DNA of 64,000 nucleotides, from assembly GCA_964597035.1 (NCBI GenBank), contig CAZQWM010000003.1, positions 1 to 64,000 on the forward strand, given 5' to 3'. Position 1 is the stretch's first letter, and every line of letters begins with the position of its first letter. This document shows, piece after piece, positions 16,151 through 25,366 of the stretch. The translations under genes and the position numbers were made by a program. The notes under the pieces were generated by a model. The model ran no database searches. It saw nothing but the letters and a program-made list of their open reading frames with translations, and was not told the origin of the DNA. This DNA is from Fen-1362 sp964597035. Lineage in GTDB: Bacteria > Planctomycetota > Phycisphaerae > Sedimentisphaerales > Anaerobacaceae.

Positions 16151-17104
16151 ATGAAAGTGCTTGTCTATGGCGCCGGTGCCGTGGGACTGGGTTTGGCAAG
16201 CTGTTTAGTCAAATCGGGGGTCGAGGTTTGTCTTGTGGCGAGGGCGAACACGGTTGCGGAGCTGCGCAAAAACGGTTTGAAAAGAACGGGTATCTTCGGG
16301 GATTTTTGCGCACGGCCCGACACCTTCACGGCGTTGGAGTCATTGGGAGAAATCAAGGATGCCAAGTTCGACTTCATACTTGTCTGTACGAAGTCGTTCG
16401 ATTCTGCTGCCGCGGCGGAAGACCTTTCAAGTCACAAAACTATTTTCGGTGAGGAAGGTAAAATCGTTCTTTGCCAGAACGGCTGGGGCAATGCGGAGGA
16501 GCTCATTGTTCATTTCCCAAAGGAGCGGGTATATAGCGCGCGAGTGATTACGGGTTTTACTCGGCGAGAACCGAACGAGGTCGAGATAACGGTCCACGCG
16601 GATGCGATTCATATCGGCTCATTGTTTGGGTGCGAAGTTTCGTGTGTGGAACAGCTTGCGGGGGCGATTTCTTGCGGGGGCATTCCCTGTGTGACGGTTT
16701 CGGATATTGGGAAGGACCTGTGGGCAAAGATGCTGTACAACTGCGCGCTTAATCCGCTCGGCGCGATTTTAGATGTGCCTTATGGCGCACTGGCTGAGAA
16801 TCCCTACAGCAGGGGGGTGATGAATCATATTACCGAAGAGGTATTCGCGGTTATGGCGGCAGCGGGATTTGAGACGCACTGGAAGTCGGCGGAGGGATTT
16901 TTGAGCGTTTTTTACGAGAAGCTTGTTCCCGACACCGCAGGGCATAAATCTTCAACACTACAGGATATTGCGGCAGGGAAAAAGAGCGAAATTGACGCCC
17001 TTACGGGTGCGGTGCTGAATTTGGCGGATAAGCACAGCGTAGATGTCCCTTATAACCGCACAATTTACGCGTTGATAAGGTTCATTGAGTCGCAACGAAG
17101 TTAG
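16151..17104 (+). CDS. panE: 2-dehydropantoate 2-reductase (ketopantoate reductase)
   Basis: NADPH-dependent reduction of ketopantoate to pantoate in pantothenate/coenzyme A synthesis. The 317-residue product starts with the Rossmann motif VYGAGAVGLGLAS and has LVCTKSFD, VLCQNGWGN, the catalytic-Lys region DLWAKMLYNCALNPLGAI, and KSSTLQDIAAGKKSEIDALTGAV, all typical of PanE/ApbA. Length is normal. It is transcribed away from the rhamnose operon, with a spacing that could hold divergent promoters. No clear ribosome site precedes the ATG. Related oxidoreductases of other keto acids share the fold, but the K-x-x-x-N and D-I-x-x-G-K-x-x-E-I-D motifs support this assignment. Confidence 0.9.
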   Translation: MKVLVYGAGAVGLGLASCLVKSGVEVCLVARANTVAELRKNGLKRTGIFGDFCARPDTFTALESLGEIKDAKFDFILVCTKSFDSAAAAEDLSSHKTIFGEEGKIVLCQNGWGNAEELIVHFPKERVYSARVITGFTRREPNEVEITVHADAIHIGSLFGCEVSCVEQLAGAISCGGIPCVTVSDIGKDLWAKMLYNCALNPLGAILDVPYGALAENPYSRGVMNHITEEVFAVMAAAGFETHWKSAEGFLSVFYEKLVPDTAGHKSSTLQDIAAGKKSEIDALTGAVLNLADKHSVDVPYNRTIYALIRFIESQRS

Positions 17105-17206
17105 TTTTAGCTGAAAATGCCGTATATTTGCTTTGCAGGGTGACTGGTTCTGAGAGATGTCGCTTTTGAAATTACCTATTTTACCCACAGGCAGGATTTT
17201 TTTTTG

Positions 17207-17219
17207 ACAACAGTGTTGT
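17207..17219. promoter_or_regulatory. ACAACAGTGTTGT palindrome overlapping a TTGACA box
   Basis: A perfect 13-bp dyad overlaps TTGACA at 17204-17209, with another TTGACA 30 bases downstream (17234-17239), upstream of the HEAT-like gene. No well-placed -10 element fits either box, so the promoter is uncertain; the dyad could be an operator. Confidence 0.25.
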
Positions 17220-17298
17220 TGCCAAAAAGGGCCTTGACATAATGAAGCATATTCAAGAAACTTACGTATAGATGCCGATTGGATAAGGGGTGGGCTTT

Positions 17299-17796
17299 AT
17301 GAAGCTAAAAAAACGTGTGCCCAGTGGCCGAGAGAAGGACGAGGAGGCGATAGAAATGCTCGAGCGGCTGCGGGAGAAGGTTTATTGCGAGAATTCTTCC
17401 GTTGCCCGACACGCAGCATTCAATTTATCGTGGATGCAGGAAGACGGTCTTGAAATTCTTAAAGAGGCGTTGTTCGGCAACGCGTCCCGAACAACGAAAG
17501 GCGCGGCCGCATACGGTTTGCGCAAGATGCGGGGGCGGATGAAAAAGGTTGCATTGGGCCTGCTCGAGGAGGGTCTAAAGCACAGTAACGAAAAGACGCG
17601 CCAGGTTTGTGCTCACGCGAAACAGTTGCTGCAGCGTGAAAAAGATAGGGTGCCGAAGAAACCATCGACCCAAACGCAACCCAAAAGGCGGGGCAAACCG
17701 AGGTTCAAGATAACTGAGATTTCTCACGAATCGCGAAGGGGTGTACAGAAGCGGGGCAAAAAAAGACCACCACACATATCGAGGTTCAATCGCTGA
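17299..17796 (+). CDS. Small HEAT-repeat-like protein with basic tail
   Basis: The ATG at 17299 has AAGGGG 8 bases upstream, giving 165 residues. Residues 10-110 are helical with HEAT/Armadillo-like pairs (SVARHAAFNLSWMQEDGLEILKEAL, TTKGAAAYGLRKMRG, KTRQVCAHAKQLL). The last 50 residues are strongly basic and Pro-rich (KPSTQTQPKRRGKPRFK, ending KKRPPHISRFNR), suggesting nucleic-acid or ribosome contact. The gene stands alone between panE and the PAS protein. No function can be assigned. Confidence 0.65.
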   Translation: MKLKKRVPSGREKDEEAIEMLERLREKVYCENSSVARHAAFNLSWMQEDGLEILKEALFGNASRTTKGAAAYGLRKMRGRMKKVALGLLEEGLKHSNEKTRQVCAHAKQLLQREKDRVPKKPSTQTQPKRRGKPRFKITEISHESRRGVQKRGKKRPPHISRFNR

Positions 17797-18084
17797 GACC
17801 TCGTAAGCTCTATCGAACAGCATCTGGATTTCCAAGACGGATTCATTTCTGAGTGCATAATTATCTGATACCTGCGGGAATTTTTTTTTATCAGGGACCT
17901 ATAATTGCTGGTTTGCCTGCATCCTGCCAGCGATGAGATGAGTGTTTTGGCTGCCGAGGGGGGCTTTGCTTGAATATCAACGCAGAGAATGTTAGAATAA
18001 GAGGCACATCAGATAGCGGGGGTTTTGGCGGCCTGATGCCGCAAATTGCGAGATTGTCAAACAAGCATCGAAAGGATTTCAGAT

Positions 18085-18711
18085 ATGTCGTTTCTCAGCG
18101 TACTGGGATTGAAGCACACGTCCACGAAGAGTAAGACACAGAAGAATTCGGGCGACTATCGTCGCAACTTAGCTGAACGCTGCGAGGAGGGGATTGCGGT
18201 TGTATTGCTTGACGGGACGGTTGAGTTTGTCAACGGTGCCTGGGCGTCAATGCACGGCTATGATGACCAAGATGAGCTTGCGGGGAAAAACCTAAAGCGG
18301 TTCTGTACGAGAAAATCGGCTAATGAAGTCAATCGATTTATTGCACAGACCAAGGTTTTGAACTGGTATGTGGCCACGGTCGAGCAGCGTCGCAAAAACG
18401 GCAGTAGTTTTCCATCACAATTGAAAATGGCGGCCCTGAAGGACGATTCCGGCAAGACATACGGCATATTTCTGGTAGCAACCGACATTTCGCGGTTCGG
18501 CGAGATGCAAAAAGGAATCCAGCGGATGAGCCATGAGGTTGAGGTGTTGAAAACCCGTCTCGGTCGACTCGAAGAGGCCCTTGCCCAGAGAGGCCAGCTG
18601 GAGAAGATAGGTTCTGAAAGCGATGTCCCTGCTGAGTGCATACAGTCCTCCCAGGCGTTGCCTATTACCGAGCTGCAACAACTGGCACGAATGGCAAATC
18701 AGTTCAAGTAA
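18085..18711 (+). CDS. Single-PAS-domain protein with C-terminal coiled coil
   Basis: The ATG at 18085 is preceded by GAAAGGA; an in-frame start 39 bases upstream lacks this. In the 208-residue product a PAS fold is seen in residues about 30-145 (GIAVVLLDGTVEFVNGAWA, MHGYDDQDELAGKNLKRF, then the PAC-like GKTYGIFLVATDISRFGE), followed by a heptad-type helix (HEVEVLKTRLGRLEEALAQ). There is no kinase, GGDEF or DNA-binding output domain, so it probably signals by protein contact. Ligand and partner are unknown; no two-component gene is adjacent. Confidence 0.75.
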   Translation: MSFLSVLGLKHTSTKSKTQKNSGDYRRNLAERCEEGIAVVLLDGTVEFVNGAWASMHGYDDQDELAGKNLKRFCTRKSANEVNRFIAQTKVLNWYVATVEQRRKNGSSFPSQLKMAALKDDSGKTYGIFLVATDISRFGEMQKGIQRMSHEVEVLKTRLGRLEEALAQRGQLEKIGSESDVPAECIQSSQALPITELQQLARMANQFK

Positions 18712-18868
18712 GCTTAGGCAGTTTCTCCCCAGTGTTTCAAAAAGGCGGGGATTATCAGTATTTCTTCGCGACAGGTTGAAACGGCCTGTGCAATCCTTTA
18801 TTATGTTGACTGTTTAGTGGTCTGTCGATGTAAGAACAAGGGGGTACATATTCTGGAGTATTTAGAAT

Positions 18869-20428
18869 ATGACTTATCTGGCTGTTCCAATAGCAGCGAA
18901 GAAGCTGGGTGAGGCGCAGGAGCAGATAAAGGCCGCGGTCGATGCCGGTGCGGAGATGCTCGAGTTGCGCACGGATTATTTAGTGCACCTTTCGGTAGGT
19001 CTTGCCCGGCAGGTCATCGGCGCGGCCAGAGAGCTTGCGCCGGGTTTGCCGATTATAGTCACCTGCCGGGATTATCATCAGGGCGGCGCTCTTCGTCATT
19101 CCAATGAGCTGCGAACAAACGTTCTGACTACAGCTATTCGTGCGGGGGCTGAATACGTAGATGTTGAATATCAGAACTTTCTATCCGAGGCAGTGGGCGG
19201 CAAGATTTCGATGGCTCTTTCTATAAGAAAAGACGCCCGCCTAATTCTGTCGGCGCACAACTTTCAGACAAAGTTCAGTGATATTCGCAAGCTACACAGC
19301 GACATTTTATCTATGCATCCCGGCGCGATTGCGAAAGCGGTTTATTCGGCCCATCATATAAACGACTGCTTCGACGTGCTCGATTTACTGGGCGAGGCGA
19401 AAGGCGACACGATTTCTTTTTGTATGGACGAGGCGGGCTTTGTTACGAGGATTCTTGCGAAGAAGTTAGGCGGTTTTGTTACGTTCGGCTGTATAGACCG
19501 AAGCGCCGAGACTGCGCCGGGCCAGCCGACAGTGGCGGAATTGAAAGATATTTATCGGTGGGATTCGACAGGGGCGGAGACCGAGTTATACGGCGTAATC
19601 GGCTCGCCCCTTGGCCATTCGTTAAGCCCAGTCATCCACAATGCCAGTTTTGCTGAGGCGGATTTGAACAAGTTGTATCTGCCATTGCTGGTGGGAGGGG
19701 GGCGGGAAGAATTCAATGCCTTTATGGAGAATATCCTGTCTCGACCCTGGCTGGGTTTTCGGGGTTTTAGTATTACGATTCCGCATAAGGAAAACGCGCT
19801 TTCATACGTCAAATCGAAGAAGGGCGTTGTTGACCCGCTGGCCGAAAGAATCGGGGCGGCAAATACAATTGTCATCGGCGACAAACAGTTGAGCATTTAC
19901 AATACCGACTGTGGGGCAGCACTTGATGCAATAACATCCGGACTGGGTATCGAACGGGCCGGCTTGAAGAAGATGCCGGTCGCCGTGGTGGGAGCGGGTG
20001 GGGTGTCAAGGGCGATAGTAGCCGGCTTAGCCGAGGCGAAGGCGAAGGTTAAAATCTATAACCGCACGGTCGAACGGGCGAAGAAACTGTCCCATGAGTT
20101 CAAATGCGATTATGCACCATTGGCTGAATTGAAAAAACTCAAGGCCCAACTTGTAATCAACTGCACGAGTATCGGTATGCACCCGGATACCGGACAGACG
20201 CCGGTCGGCGCGAGTTTTCTGAAAAAGGATATAGCTGTCTTTGACACAGTATATAATCCGGCTGAGACGCTGCTTTTGAAGCAGGCCAAAGAACTCGGCT
20301 GTAAGACCATCTCCGGTGTTGATATGTTCGTCAACCAGGCCGCGGAGCAATTCAAACTCTTTACGGGCCAGGATGCGAGTTCTGAGCTTATGCGAAGGAT
20401 TATTTCCGACAGCTTCAGGCAGGGATGA
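18869..20428 (+). CDS. aroDE: Bifunctional 3-dehydroquinate dehydratase / shikimate dehydrogenase
   Basis: Two consecutive steps of the shikimate pathway on one 519-residue chain. Residues 1-225 are a type I dehydroquinase (AGAEMLELRTDYL, VTCRDYHQGG, AEYVDVEYQ, catalytic His in LILSAHNFQ, Schiff-base Lys in AIAKAVYSA). Residues 235-519 are shikimate dehydrogenase (YGVIGSPLGHSLSPVIHNASF, SITIPHKENAL with the catalytic Lys, GAANTI, NTDCGAA, VVGAGGVSRAIVAGL for NADP). Such AroDE fusions are known in plants and some bacteria including planctomycete/chlamydial relatives. GGAG lies about 10 bases before the ATG. A broken paralogous 3' end lies 0.5 kb downstream. Confidence 0.93.
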   Translation: MTYLAVPIAAKKLGEAQEQIKAAVDAGAEMLELRTDYLVHLSVGLARQVIGAARELAPGLPIIVTCRDYHQGGALRHSNELRTNVLTTAIRAGAEYVDVEYQNFLSEAVGGKISMALSIRKDARLILSAHNFQTKFSDIRKLHSDILSMHPGAIAKAVYSAHHINDCFDVLDLLGEAKGDTISFCMDEAGFVTRILAKKLGGFVTFGCIDRSAETAPGQPTVAELKDIYRWDSTGAETELYGVIGSPLGHSLSPVIHNASFAEADLNKLYLPLLVGGGREEFNAFMENILSRPWLGFRGFSITIPHKENALSYVKSKKGVVDPLAERIGAANTIVIGDKQLSIYNTDCGAALDAITSGLGIERAGLKKMPVAVVGAGGVSRAIVAGLAEAKAKVKIYNRTVERAKKLSHEFKCDYAPLAELKKLKAQLVINCTSIGMHPDTGQTPVGASFLKKDIAVFDTVYNPAETLLLKQAKELGCKTISGVDMFVNQAAEQFKLFTGQDASSELMRRIISDSFRQG

Positions 20429-20473
20429 ACCAAGTATTTACAATGCTTTATAATACAGAGGTTGGGAGAGGAA

Positions 20474-20914
20474 ATGACGGATTCCAGGAAGTTGTGGTTG
20501 CTCCGCCTTGCCTGCTGTGCGGTTTTTCTAATGGTATCTGCAATTACTTTTCATACTTACAGGCGAAGTTTACCGCCCGGCTACCACATGATGATAAAGA
20601 AGTTACACAAGGACAGAGAAGACCTTTACGATTCACTGAACGAGCTCAAGGAGCAAATCAGAAACAGTCCAGAGGGTACTCTGTCGGAAGCAGAGCAGTC
20701 ATATCTTAATGAATTCGTTGCGGCGACCGAGGCAAAACTGAAGGAAAGAGAAGCGGAAATGCCCGGCTGGCCGTTTTGGGAATGCATGAAGATGATAGTC
20801 AAGGAGAAATGGAAGCCCCTTTTGATAATCCACTTGATAACTTTGCTGCCCCTGATAGCTTGTTATGGGGTCCTCAAGGACAAGCTTGTAAATCCTGCCT
20901 CCAGATGCGGATAA
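20474..20914 (+). CDS. Small membrane protein with two hydrophobic segments
   Basis: The ATG at 20474 has GGGAGAGGA immediately upstream, giving 146 residues. A hydrophobic helix lies near residues 12-28, a charged helical middle with Glu/Lys heptads near 40-95, and a second hydrophobic helix near 117-135. No family is recognised. It starts 46 bases after aroDE and lies between aroDE and the aroE 3' remnant, so it may have been inserted or may mark the site of a past duplication. Function unknown. Confidence 0.6.
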   Translation: MTDSRKLWLLRLACCAVFLMVSAITFHTYRRSLPPGYHMMIKKLHKDREDLYDSLNELKEQIRNSPEGTLSEAEQSYLNEFVAATEAKLKEREAEMPGWPFWECMKMIVKEKWKPLLIIHLITLLPLIACYGVLKDKLVNPASRCG

Positions 20915-20942
20915 TGGGCATGAATAGCAACGATAAGTATAA

Positions 20943-21062
20943 GCAAAGCAAGGCGTGGGTGTGTTCGTCAACCAAGCCGCGGAGCAATTTAAGCTGTTTA
21001 CGAGTATAAATGTAAAGCGCGACCTTCTGCGTGAGTTAGTTGTCCCATCCTGTAGAAGATAA
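20943..21062 (+). pseudogene. Remnant 3' end of a second shikimate dehydrogenase gene
   Basis: After an in-frame stop, the frame reads GVGVFVNQAAEQFKLFT, then INVKRDLLRELVV, aligned to the last 35 residues of the intact AroDE (GVDMFVNQAAEQFKLFT, then ASSELMRRII). Over the first 51 bases the two copies differ at about eight positions, largely at third codon positions, so this was a functional coding paralogue and not a recent copy. No start or upstream catalytic part is present. The reading frame ends at a normal TAA. Confidence 0.7.
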
Positions 21063-21196
21063 GCTCATACCACATTCTACTTAGTCCAGATTTTTGCGGT
21101 TTCGAGAAAGCGGTTGATTATTTCCGGTGAATCGTTACGCTGTGGCAGTGTACTATTCATGAAAATAATAGAGGATTTATGCGAGGGAAGTGACTC

Positions 21197-24100
21197 ATGA
21201 CAAGCAAGCAGTGTTTTTTAATTATGTTGGCTTTGAGTGTTTTCGTTTTGGTACTGAGTGTCGATACAGAAGCAGCGACACAAGTTGAAGAGTTCGAGGG
21301 AGTTATTCCAGAGAGCACTTTTTTGTTTGCGTCTACAAGCGGAGTTGATGCGGTGAAGCCGGCATTCGACGCGTCGTCTCTGGGGCAGATATGGCACGAC
21401 AAGTCTGTTCAGGATTTCTATAATTCCGTGCAGCCGCAGCTTGCGGCAGCTTTGAGGAATGCTATCAGAGTGGGAGACCCGAACGACGTTAAGAGATACG
21501 ATGCCGTAGTGAAACTTCTGAAGTTAGTCATACATCGGCCTGTAATTTTTGGAGTTGCAGACAACAGCGGCGCCGAAGAAATACCGGTTTGTGTATATGC
21601 GATAGTAAACGCGGGAACAGAAAAAGATAAAATCGAATCGGCGATGAGAGATATAGAAGCTCTTATGCAAAAAGGGGACGTTAGCGAAGCCCGTATCGGG
21701 AGCAGGTTGATGAAGACGCTGGATAAACCGACAGACCCGAACATGTACTGGGGCTGGGCTGGCGATTACCTGGTTTTTGTTGTTGGGGACGTTAAGGGCA
21801 GTGTTTTAAGGGGTCTGGAAAAACCGGACAAGACGAGAAAGAGCGTTCTGGCGGATTTGCCTGAACACGGGGACGTTTTAGCCGGCTATGTGCGTTTTGA
21901 CAAGGCGACATCTCTGGTTAGCGATTTGGCTAAAGCAGAGGGTGAGGATCCATTGGAAAAGATGCGGCCNNNNNNNNNNNNNNNNNNNNNNNNNNNNNNN
22001 NNNNNNNNNNNNNNNNNNNNNNNNNNNNNNNNNNNNNNNNNNNNNNNNNNNNNNNNNNNNNNNNNNNNNTGGTTAGCGATTTGGCTAAAGCAGAGGGTGA
22101 GGATCCATTGGAAAAGATGCGGCCAGCGTGTGACAAACTCGGATTGACCAGTGTGCAGACCTACAAGTACAGGTTGGGTTTTGATGATACTGAGATGGTA
22201 AGTGCGGCTTTAGTGGAGATGGGCGCCGAGCGTCGAGGGCTGTTTTCAATGCTGCAGCCGGTCGATAAATCGATGTTGAAAACGGTACACGAGAAGTCGA
22301 TGGCGACAGGGCTGATGAACGTGGATTTCGCCGGTATATACGATATTTTATTCGAGGTGATTCAGTCAGTGGCTCCGCCGGAGGATTACAATGATATAAA
22401 GAGGCGCGTGGCGGAGTTCGAGAATGAAACGGGTTTTAAGATTCGAGACGGATTGTTAAAAAGTCTCGACGGACGTATTATGTTCTACAATTTACCTATG
22501 GCGGTGAATGAGGAGGTGCCCTCCGGGGGGATGGTGTTAGCAGCCAGAGTCAGAGACAAGATAGTTTTTGAGAAGTCGTTAGTTGCAGCGGAAAAATACC
22601 TGCAGAACAAGGGAGGAGAGAACTTCCGAGTCGCAGAGCAGATTCAGGCGGATGGACAAGTCATACACAATTGGGTTATTCCGATGCTTGCAATGATGCA
22701 GGTGATGCCGTGCTGGGCGACAACAGATGAATATGTGGTGATAGCGTCAAATCCGATGATGATTGGTGTTGCACTGAAGCGGATGACTACATCGAGTGAA
22801 GATTTGAGGTCGATTGTCGATACAGACAAGTTCACAAAAGCGACCGCCAAAGTTCCCGGGGAGGTTATTTATCTACGGTATACGGATACAGGAGCAGGTC
22901 TGAATCAGTTTCTAATGGTAGCTCAGCAGTTTTGGCCCGTTGTTTCCATGGCTGCGGCCAAAGAGGGTATTCAGCTTCCGGCGATGTTTCCCTCACTTGG
23001 GCATCTTGCGAGCAAGATTGAGCCGACGTGCGAGTACAACTGGTTTGACGCGAGGGGTCTCAACTACAGGATGACCGGAACAGGTATAGATGTCAGCCTT
23101 CGATCGATAGGGGGCACTTCACTTGCGATGGGGATACTAATGCCTGCGCTGGCGCGGACGCGCCAGGTAGCATACAGGATGGCTTCCGGGAGTAATATGG
23201 CAGGGATAGGCAAGGCCTGCCATGTATATGCCAATGACCACGATGGTAACATGCCGCCTAATCTTGAAACTCTTATAAAGGCAGTTGACCTCCATCCAAA
23301 GATGCTCAAGTCCAAGTATGTTCCAAAAGGTTCGTCGGAGGCGTCATATGTTTATGTTGCGGGCCAGAATGTTAATATGAATCCGGGGAATGTGCTGGCA
23401 TACGAGAATCCGAAGTATGTGGTTGAAGGTCTTAATGTTCTTTATTTAGACGGCCGTGTAAAGTTTGAAAGGCCAGCGGAGTTTCGCGGAGAGCTTGAGG
23501 CGACGTATCGGCGGCTCGGTCAAGAGATGCCTGAGATAAGATTCAAGGGCGATGACGGCGGCGAATACCCACAATCACAATCTGTTCCGGCCGGCGAGGA
23601 ATCTGAGCCAAAAGAATCCGTTCTGCACGAAGCAGTAAAACAAGGGGACTACGAGAAAGTCAAAACGCTGTTATCAGAGGGGATTGACATAAACGATCAG
23701 AACGACCAATCCCAGTATGCTTTAATGCTGGCTATCGAATCTGGTCATAACGATATAATTCGACTGCTTATTGAAAAGGGAGCCGATATTAATGTGGTTT
23801 CAACGTCTTCGTATACACCCCTGACTTTGGCAGTTATGCGCAGAAATCAGGAAGCGGTTGAGCTGCTGGTGAAAAGCGGAGCAAATGTCAATGCTATGAC
23901 TAACGGTCGGTGGACAGCATTGCACATGGCGGTTAGAACGGGTCAGATAAAGCTCGCAGAAATGTTGATTGATAAAGGAGCGGATATAAACGTGAGGACC
24001 GACCAGGAAATGACACCGCTTATGCTGGCGGTGCTCCACAGGCACACCGACATAGAGCAGCGACTTAGGGATAAAGGCGCCGCAACAGATATATTCGTTG

Positions 24101-24747
24101 AGACAATAAAAGGCGACCGCAAAGCAGTAGAGGTTTTGTTACGGAGCGCCCCGGAAGTTGTCAATGCCAAGAACGGAGAGTTCAGGCCATTACATTGGGC
24201 TGCGTATTGTGGATATATTGATATTTTGAACGTTCTTGTGGCGAATGGAGCGGATGTCCAGGCGGATACGGAGCATGCATCACCGTTGTACTGGGCCGTT
24301 CGCAAAAATCATATAGAAGCCGCAAAGCTTCTTCTATCGGCGGGTGCGCCGGTAGACGCTGTGAACGAAAAAGGGAACACAGTGCTGCATTATGTGGTTT
24401 CACCTGAGATGGCACAACTGCTGATAGATAAAGGTGCCGACGTTAATAAGCGGTCTGAACAGGGTCATACACCACTGCATGGAATCGTTGGCAGCAATGG
24501 ACATAAGGGAGTTTTAAAACTATTGCTACAACCTGGTGTTGATGTGAGCGAACGGCATCCTGAGTCGCAGCATATCGAAGCGGAGAAAAAACAGATTGAA
24601 ATAGCAAGATGTTTACTTGACAACGGAGCCGATTTGAATGCAAAGGACAATGTTGGTTTGACGGCACTTGAACAGGCCAGGAGGGAAGGGTACGATTCTG
24701 TCGTCCGCTTTCTGAATAGCTATCAAAATCAAAGTGGGAGTGATTGA
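21197..24747 (+). CDS. Large secreted protein: unknown N-terminal domain, pilin-type segment, ankyrin repeats
   Basis: The coding sequence is interrupted only by a false assembly gap; removing 21970-22124 restores one frame of about 1131 residues. GAGGGA precedes the ATG. Residues 1-26 are a signal peptide. Residues about 30-590 resemble DUF3352-like secreted planctomycete proteins. Near 594 there is a pilin-tail-like segment (GILMPALARTRQVAYR, then CHVYANDHDGNMP and YLDGRVKF), normally seen in H-X9-DG pilin-like proteins but without a prepilin leader here. From about 755 to the end about ten ankyrin repeats occur (LLIEKGADINV, LLVKSGANVNA, MLIDKGADINV, LLLSAGAPVDA). Function unknown; the repeats imply protein binding outside the cytoplasm. 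Confidence 0.75.
21970..22069. other. 100-N scaffold gap with false 55-bp duplication at its edges
   Basis: The 55 bases before the Ns (21915-21969) are identical to the 55 bases after them (22070-22124). Joining the two at the overlap restores the reading frame exactly (EKMR followed by PACDKL). The gap is therefore an assembly artefact with contigs overlapping by one k-mer length, not missing sequence. Confidence 0.92.
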
Positions 24748-24856
24748 CCTGACGGGTCTACAGATAATCTTTCCCTGTTCTAATTGTCTTGCGATTGCCT
24801 TATTTTGTGATTCCGAATATAATGCTGCAGGTAAGTTCTAAGGTGTTTATCAGAGG

Positions 24857-24885
24857 TTGCAATTTGGCGATGGTTGTGATATACT
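24857..24885 (+). promoter_or_regulatory. Candidate sigma-70-like promoter for the nucleotidyltransferase
   Basis: TTGCAA (24857-24862), a 17-base spacer and TATACT (24880-24885) precede the gene by 20 bases, with GAAGGTGG as ribosome site between. Four of six and five of six consensus bases match. Confidence 0.45.
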
Positions 24886-24905
24886 GCAATGGAAGGTGGT
24901 GAATT

Positions 24906-25217
24906 ATGAACAGCCATATAGAGGTTCCAAGAGAGAAAATAGATGTGTTCTGTCGACAGCACCATGTTTGTGACCTCGGTCTTTTCGGGACTGTTCTGCA
25001 CGAGGACTTTCGGGCCAACAGCGGAATCGGAGTGCTGGTGGAGTTTGAGCAGGAACACAGGTCGGGGCCAATCAAAATGGGCGCAATGCAGAAGGAGCTG
25101 ACGAAGATATTCGGTCAGAACGTTGACCTCGTGGAGCGTCAGGCGGTCGAGAGAAGCGAGAATTATATTCGGCGAAGGCATATCCTCAGGGCAGTGGAGC
25201 CGATTTACGCGGTGTAG
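24906..25217 (+). CDS. MNT-type nucleotidyltransferase-like protein with lost catalytic aspartates
   Basis: The 103-residue product has the size and fold pattern of minimal nucleotidyltransferases (MntA antitoxin type): IPREKI-like start (VPREKIDVFCRQHHV), LGLFGTVLHEDFRANS, VLVEFEQEHR, QNVDLVERQAV. In active members the motif is GS followed by D-x-D (SDIDVLVEF); here it is GT and SGIGVLVEF, so both metal-binding Asp residues are Gly. The third Asp (NVDLVE) remains. No HEPN toxin gene is adjacent. It may be a catalytically dead relic, or an antitoxin or binding protein that works without catalysis. Confidence 0.75.
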   Translation: MNSHIEVPREKIDVFCRQHHVCDLGLFGTVLHEDFRANSGIGVLVEFEQEHRSGPIKMGAMQKELTKIFGQNVDLVERQAVERSENYIRRRHILRAVEPIYAV

Positions 25218-25334
25218 CAAGGTTCAGTTCTCGACAGTCGCACGCCGAGAAGGAATTACAATAATCCCCCGAACCAGGCATTGTCTTTGTTAAATCATTT
25301 TCTGTTCATTGTGGTGTTGGTGATGGTCTGGCTA

Positions 25335-25340
25335 TATAAT
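25335..25340 (+). promoter_or_regulatory. TATAAT -10 element before argG
   Basis: A perfect TATAAT lies 27 bases upstream of the argG ATG. No good -35 box is found at 16-18 bases (the nearest, TTGTGG, is 20 bases away), so the promoter may depend on an activator. Confidence 0.35.
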
Positions 25341-25366
25341 GCGGGCTTTGGTTTGTGAGGACGGAT

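Noticed and set aside
17204..17270. Promoter for the HEAT-like gene from two TTGACA boxes
   Set aside because: Neither has a -10 element at 16-18 bases; only the palindrome was kept, at low confidence.
22081..24747. A separate gene starting at 22081 after the N gap
   Set aside because: The start is inside the duplicated 55-bp overlap; joining the contigs gives one continuous frame from 21197.
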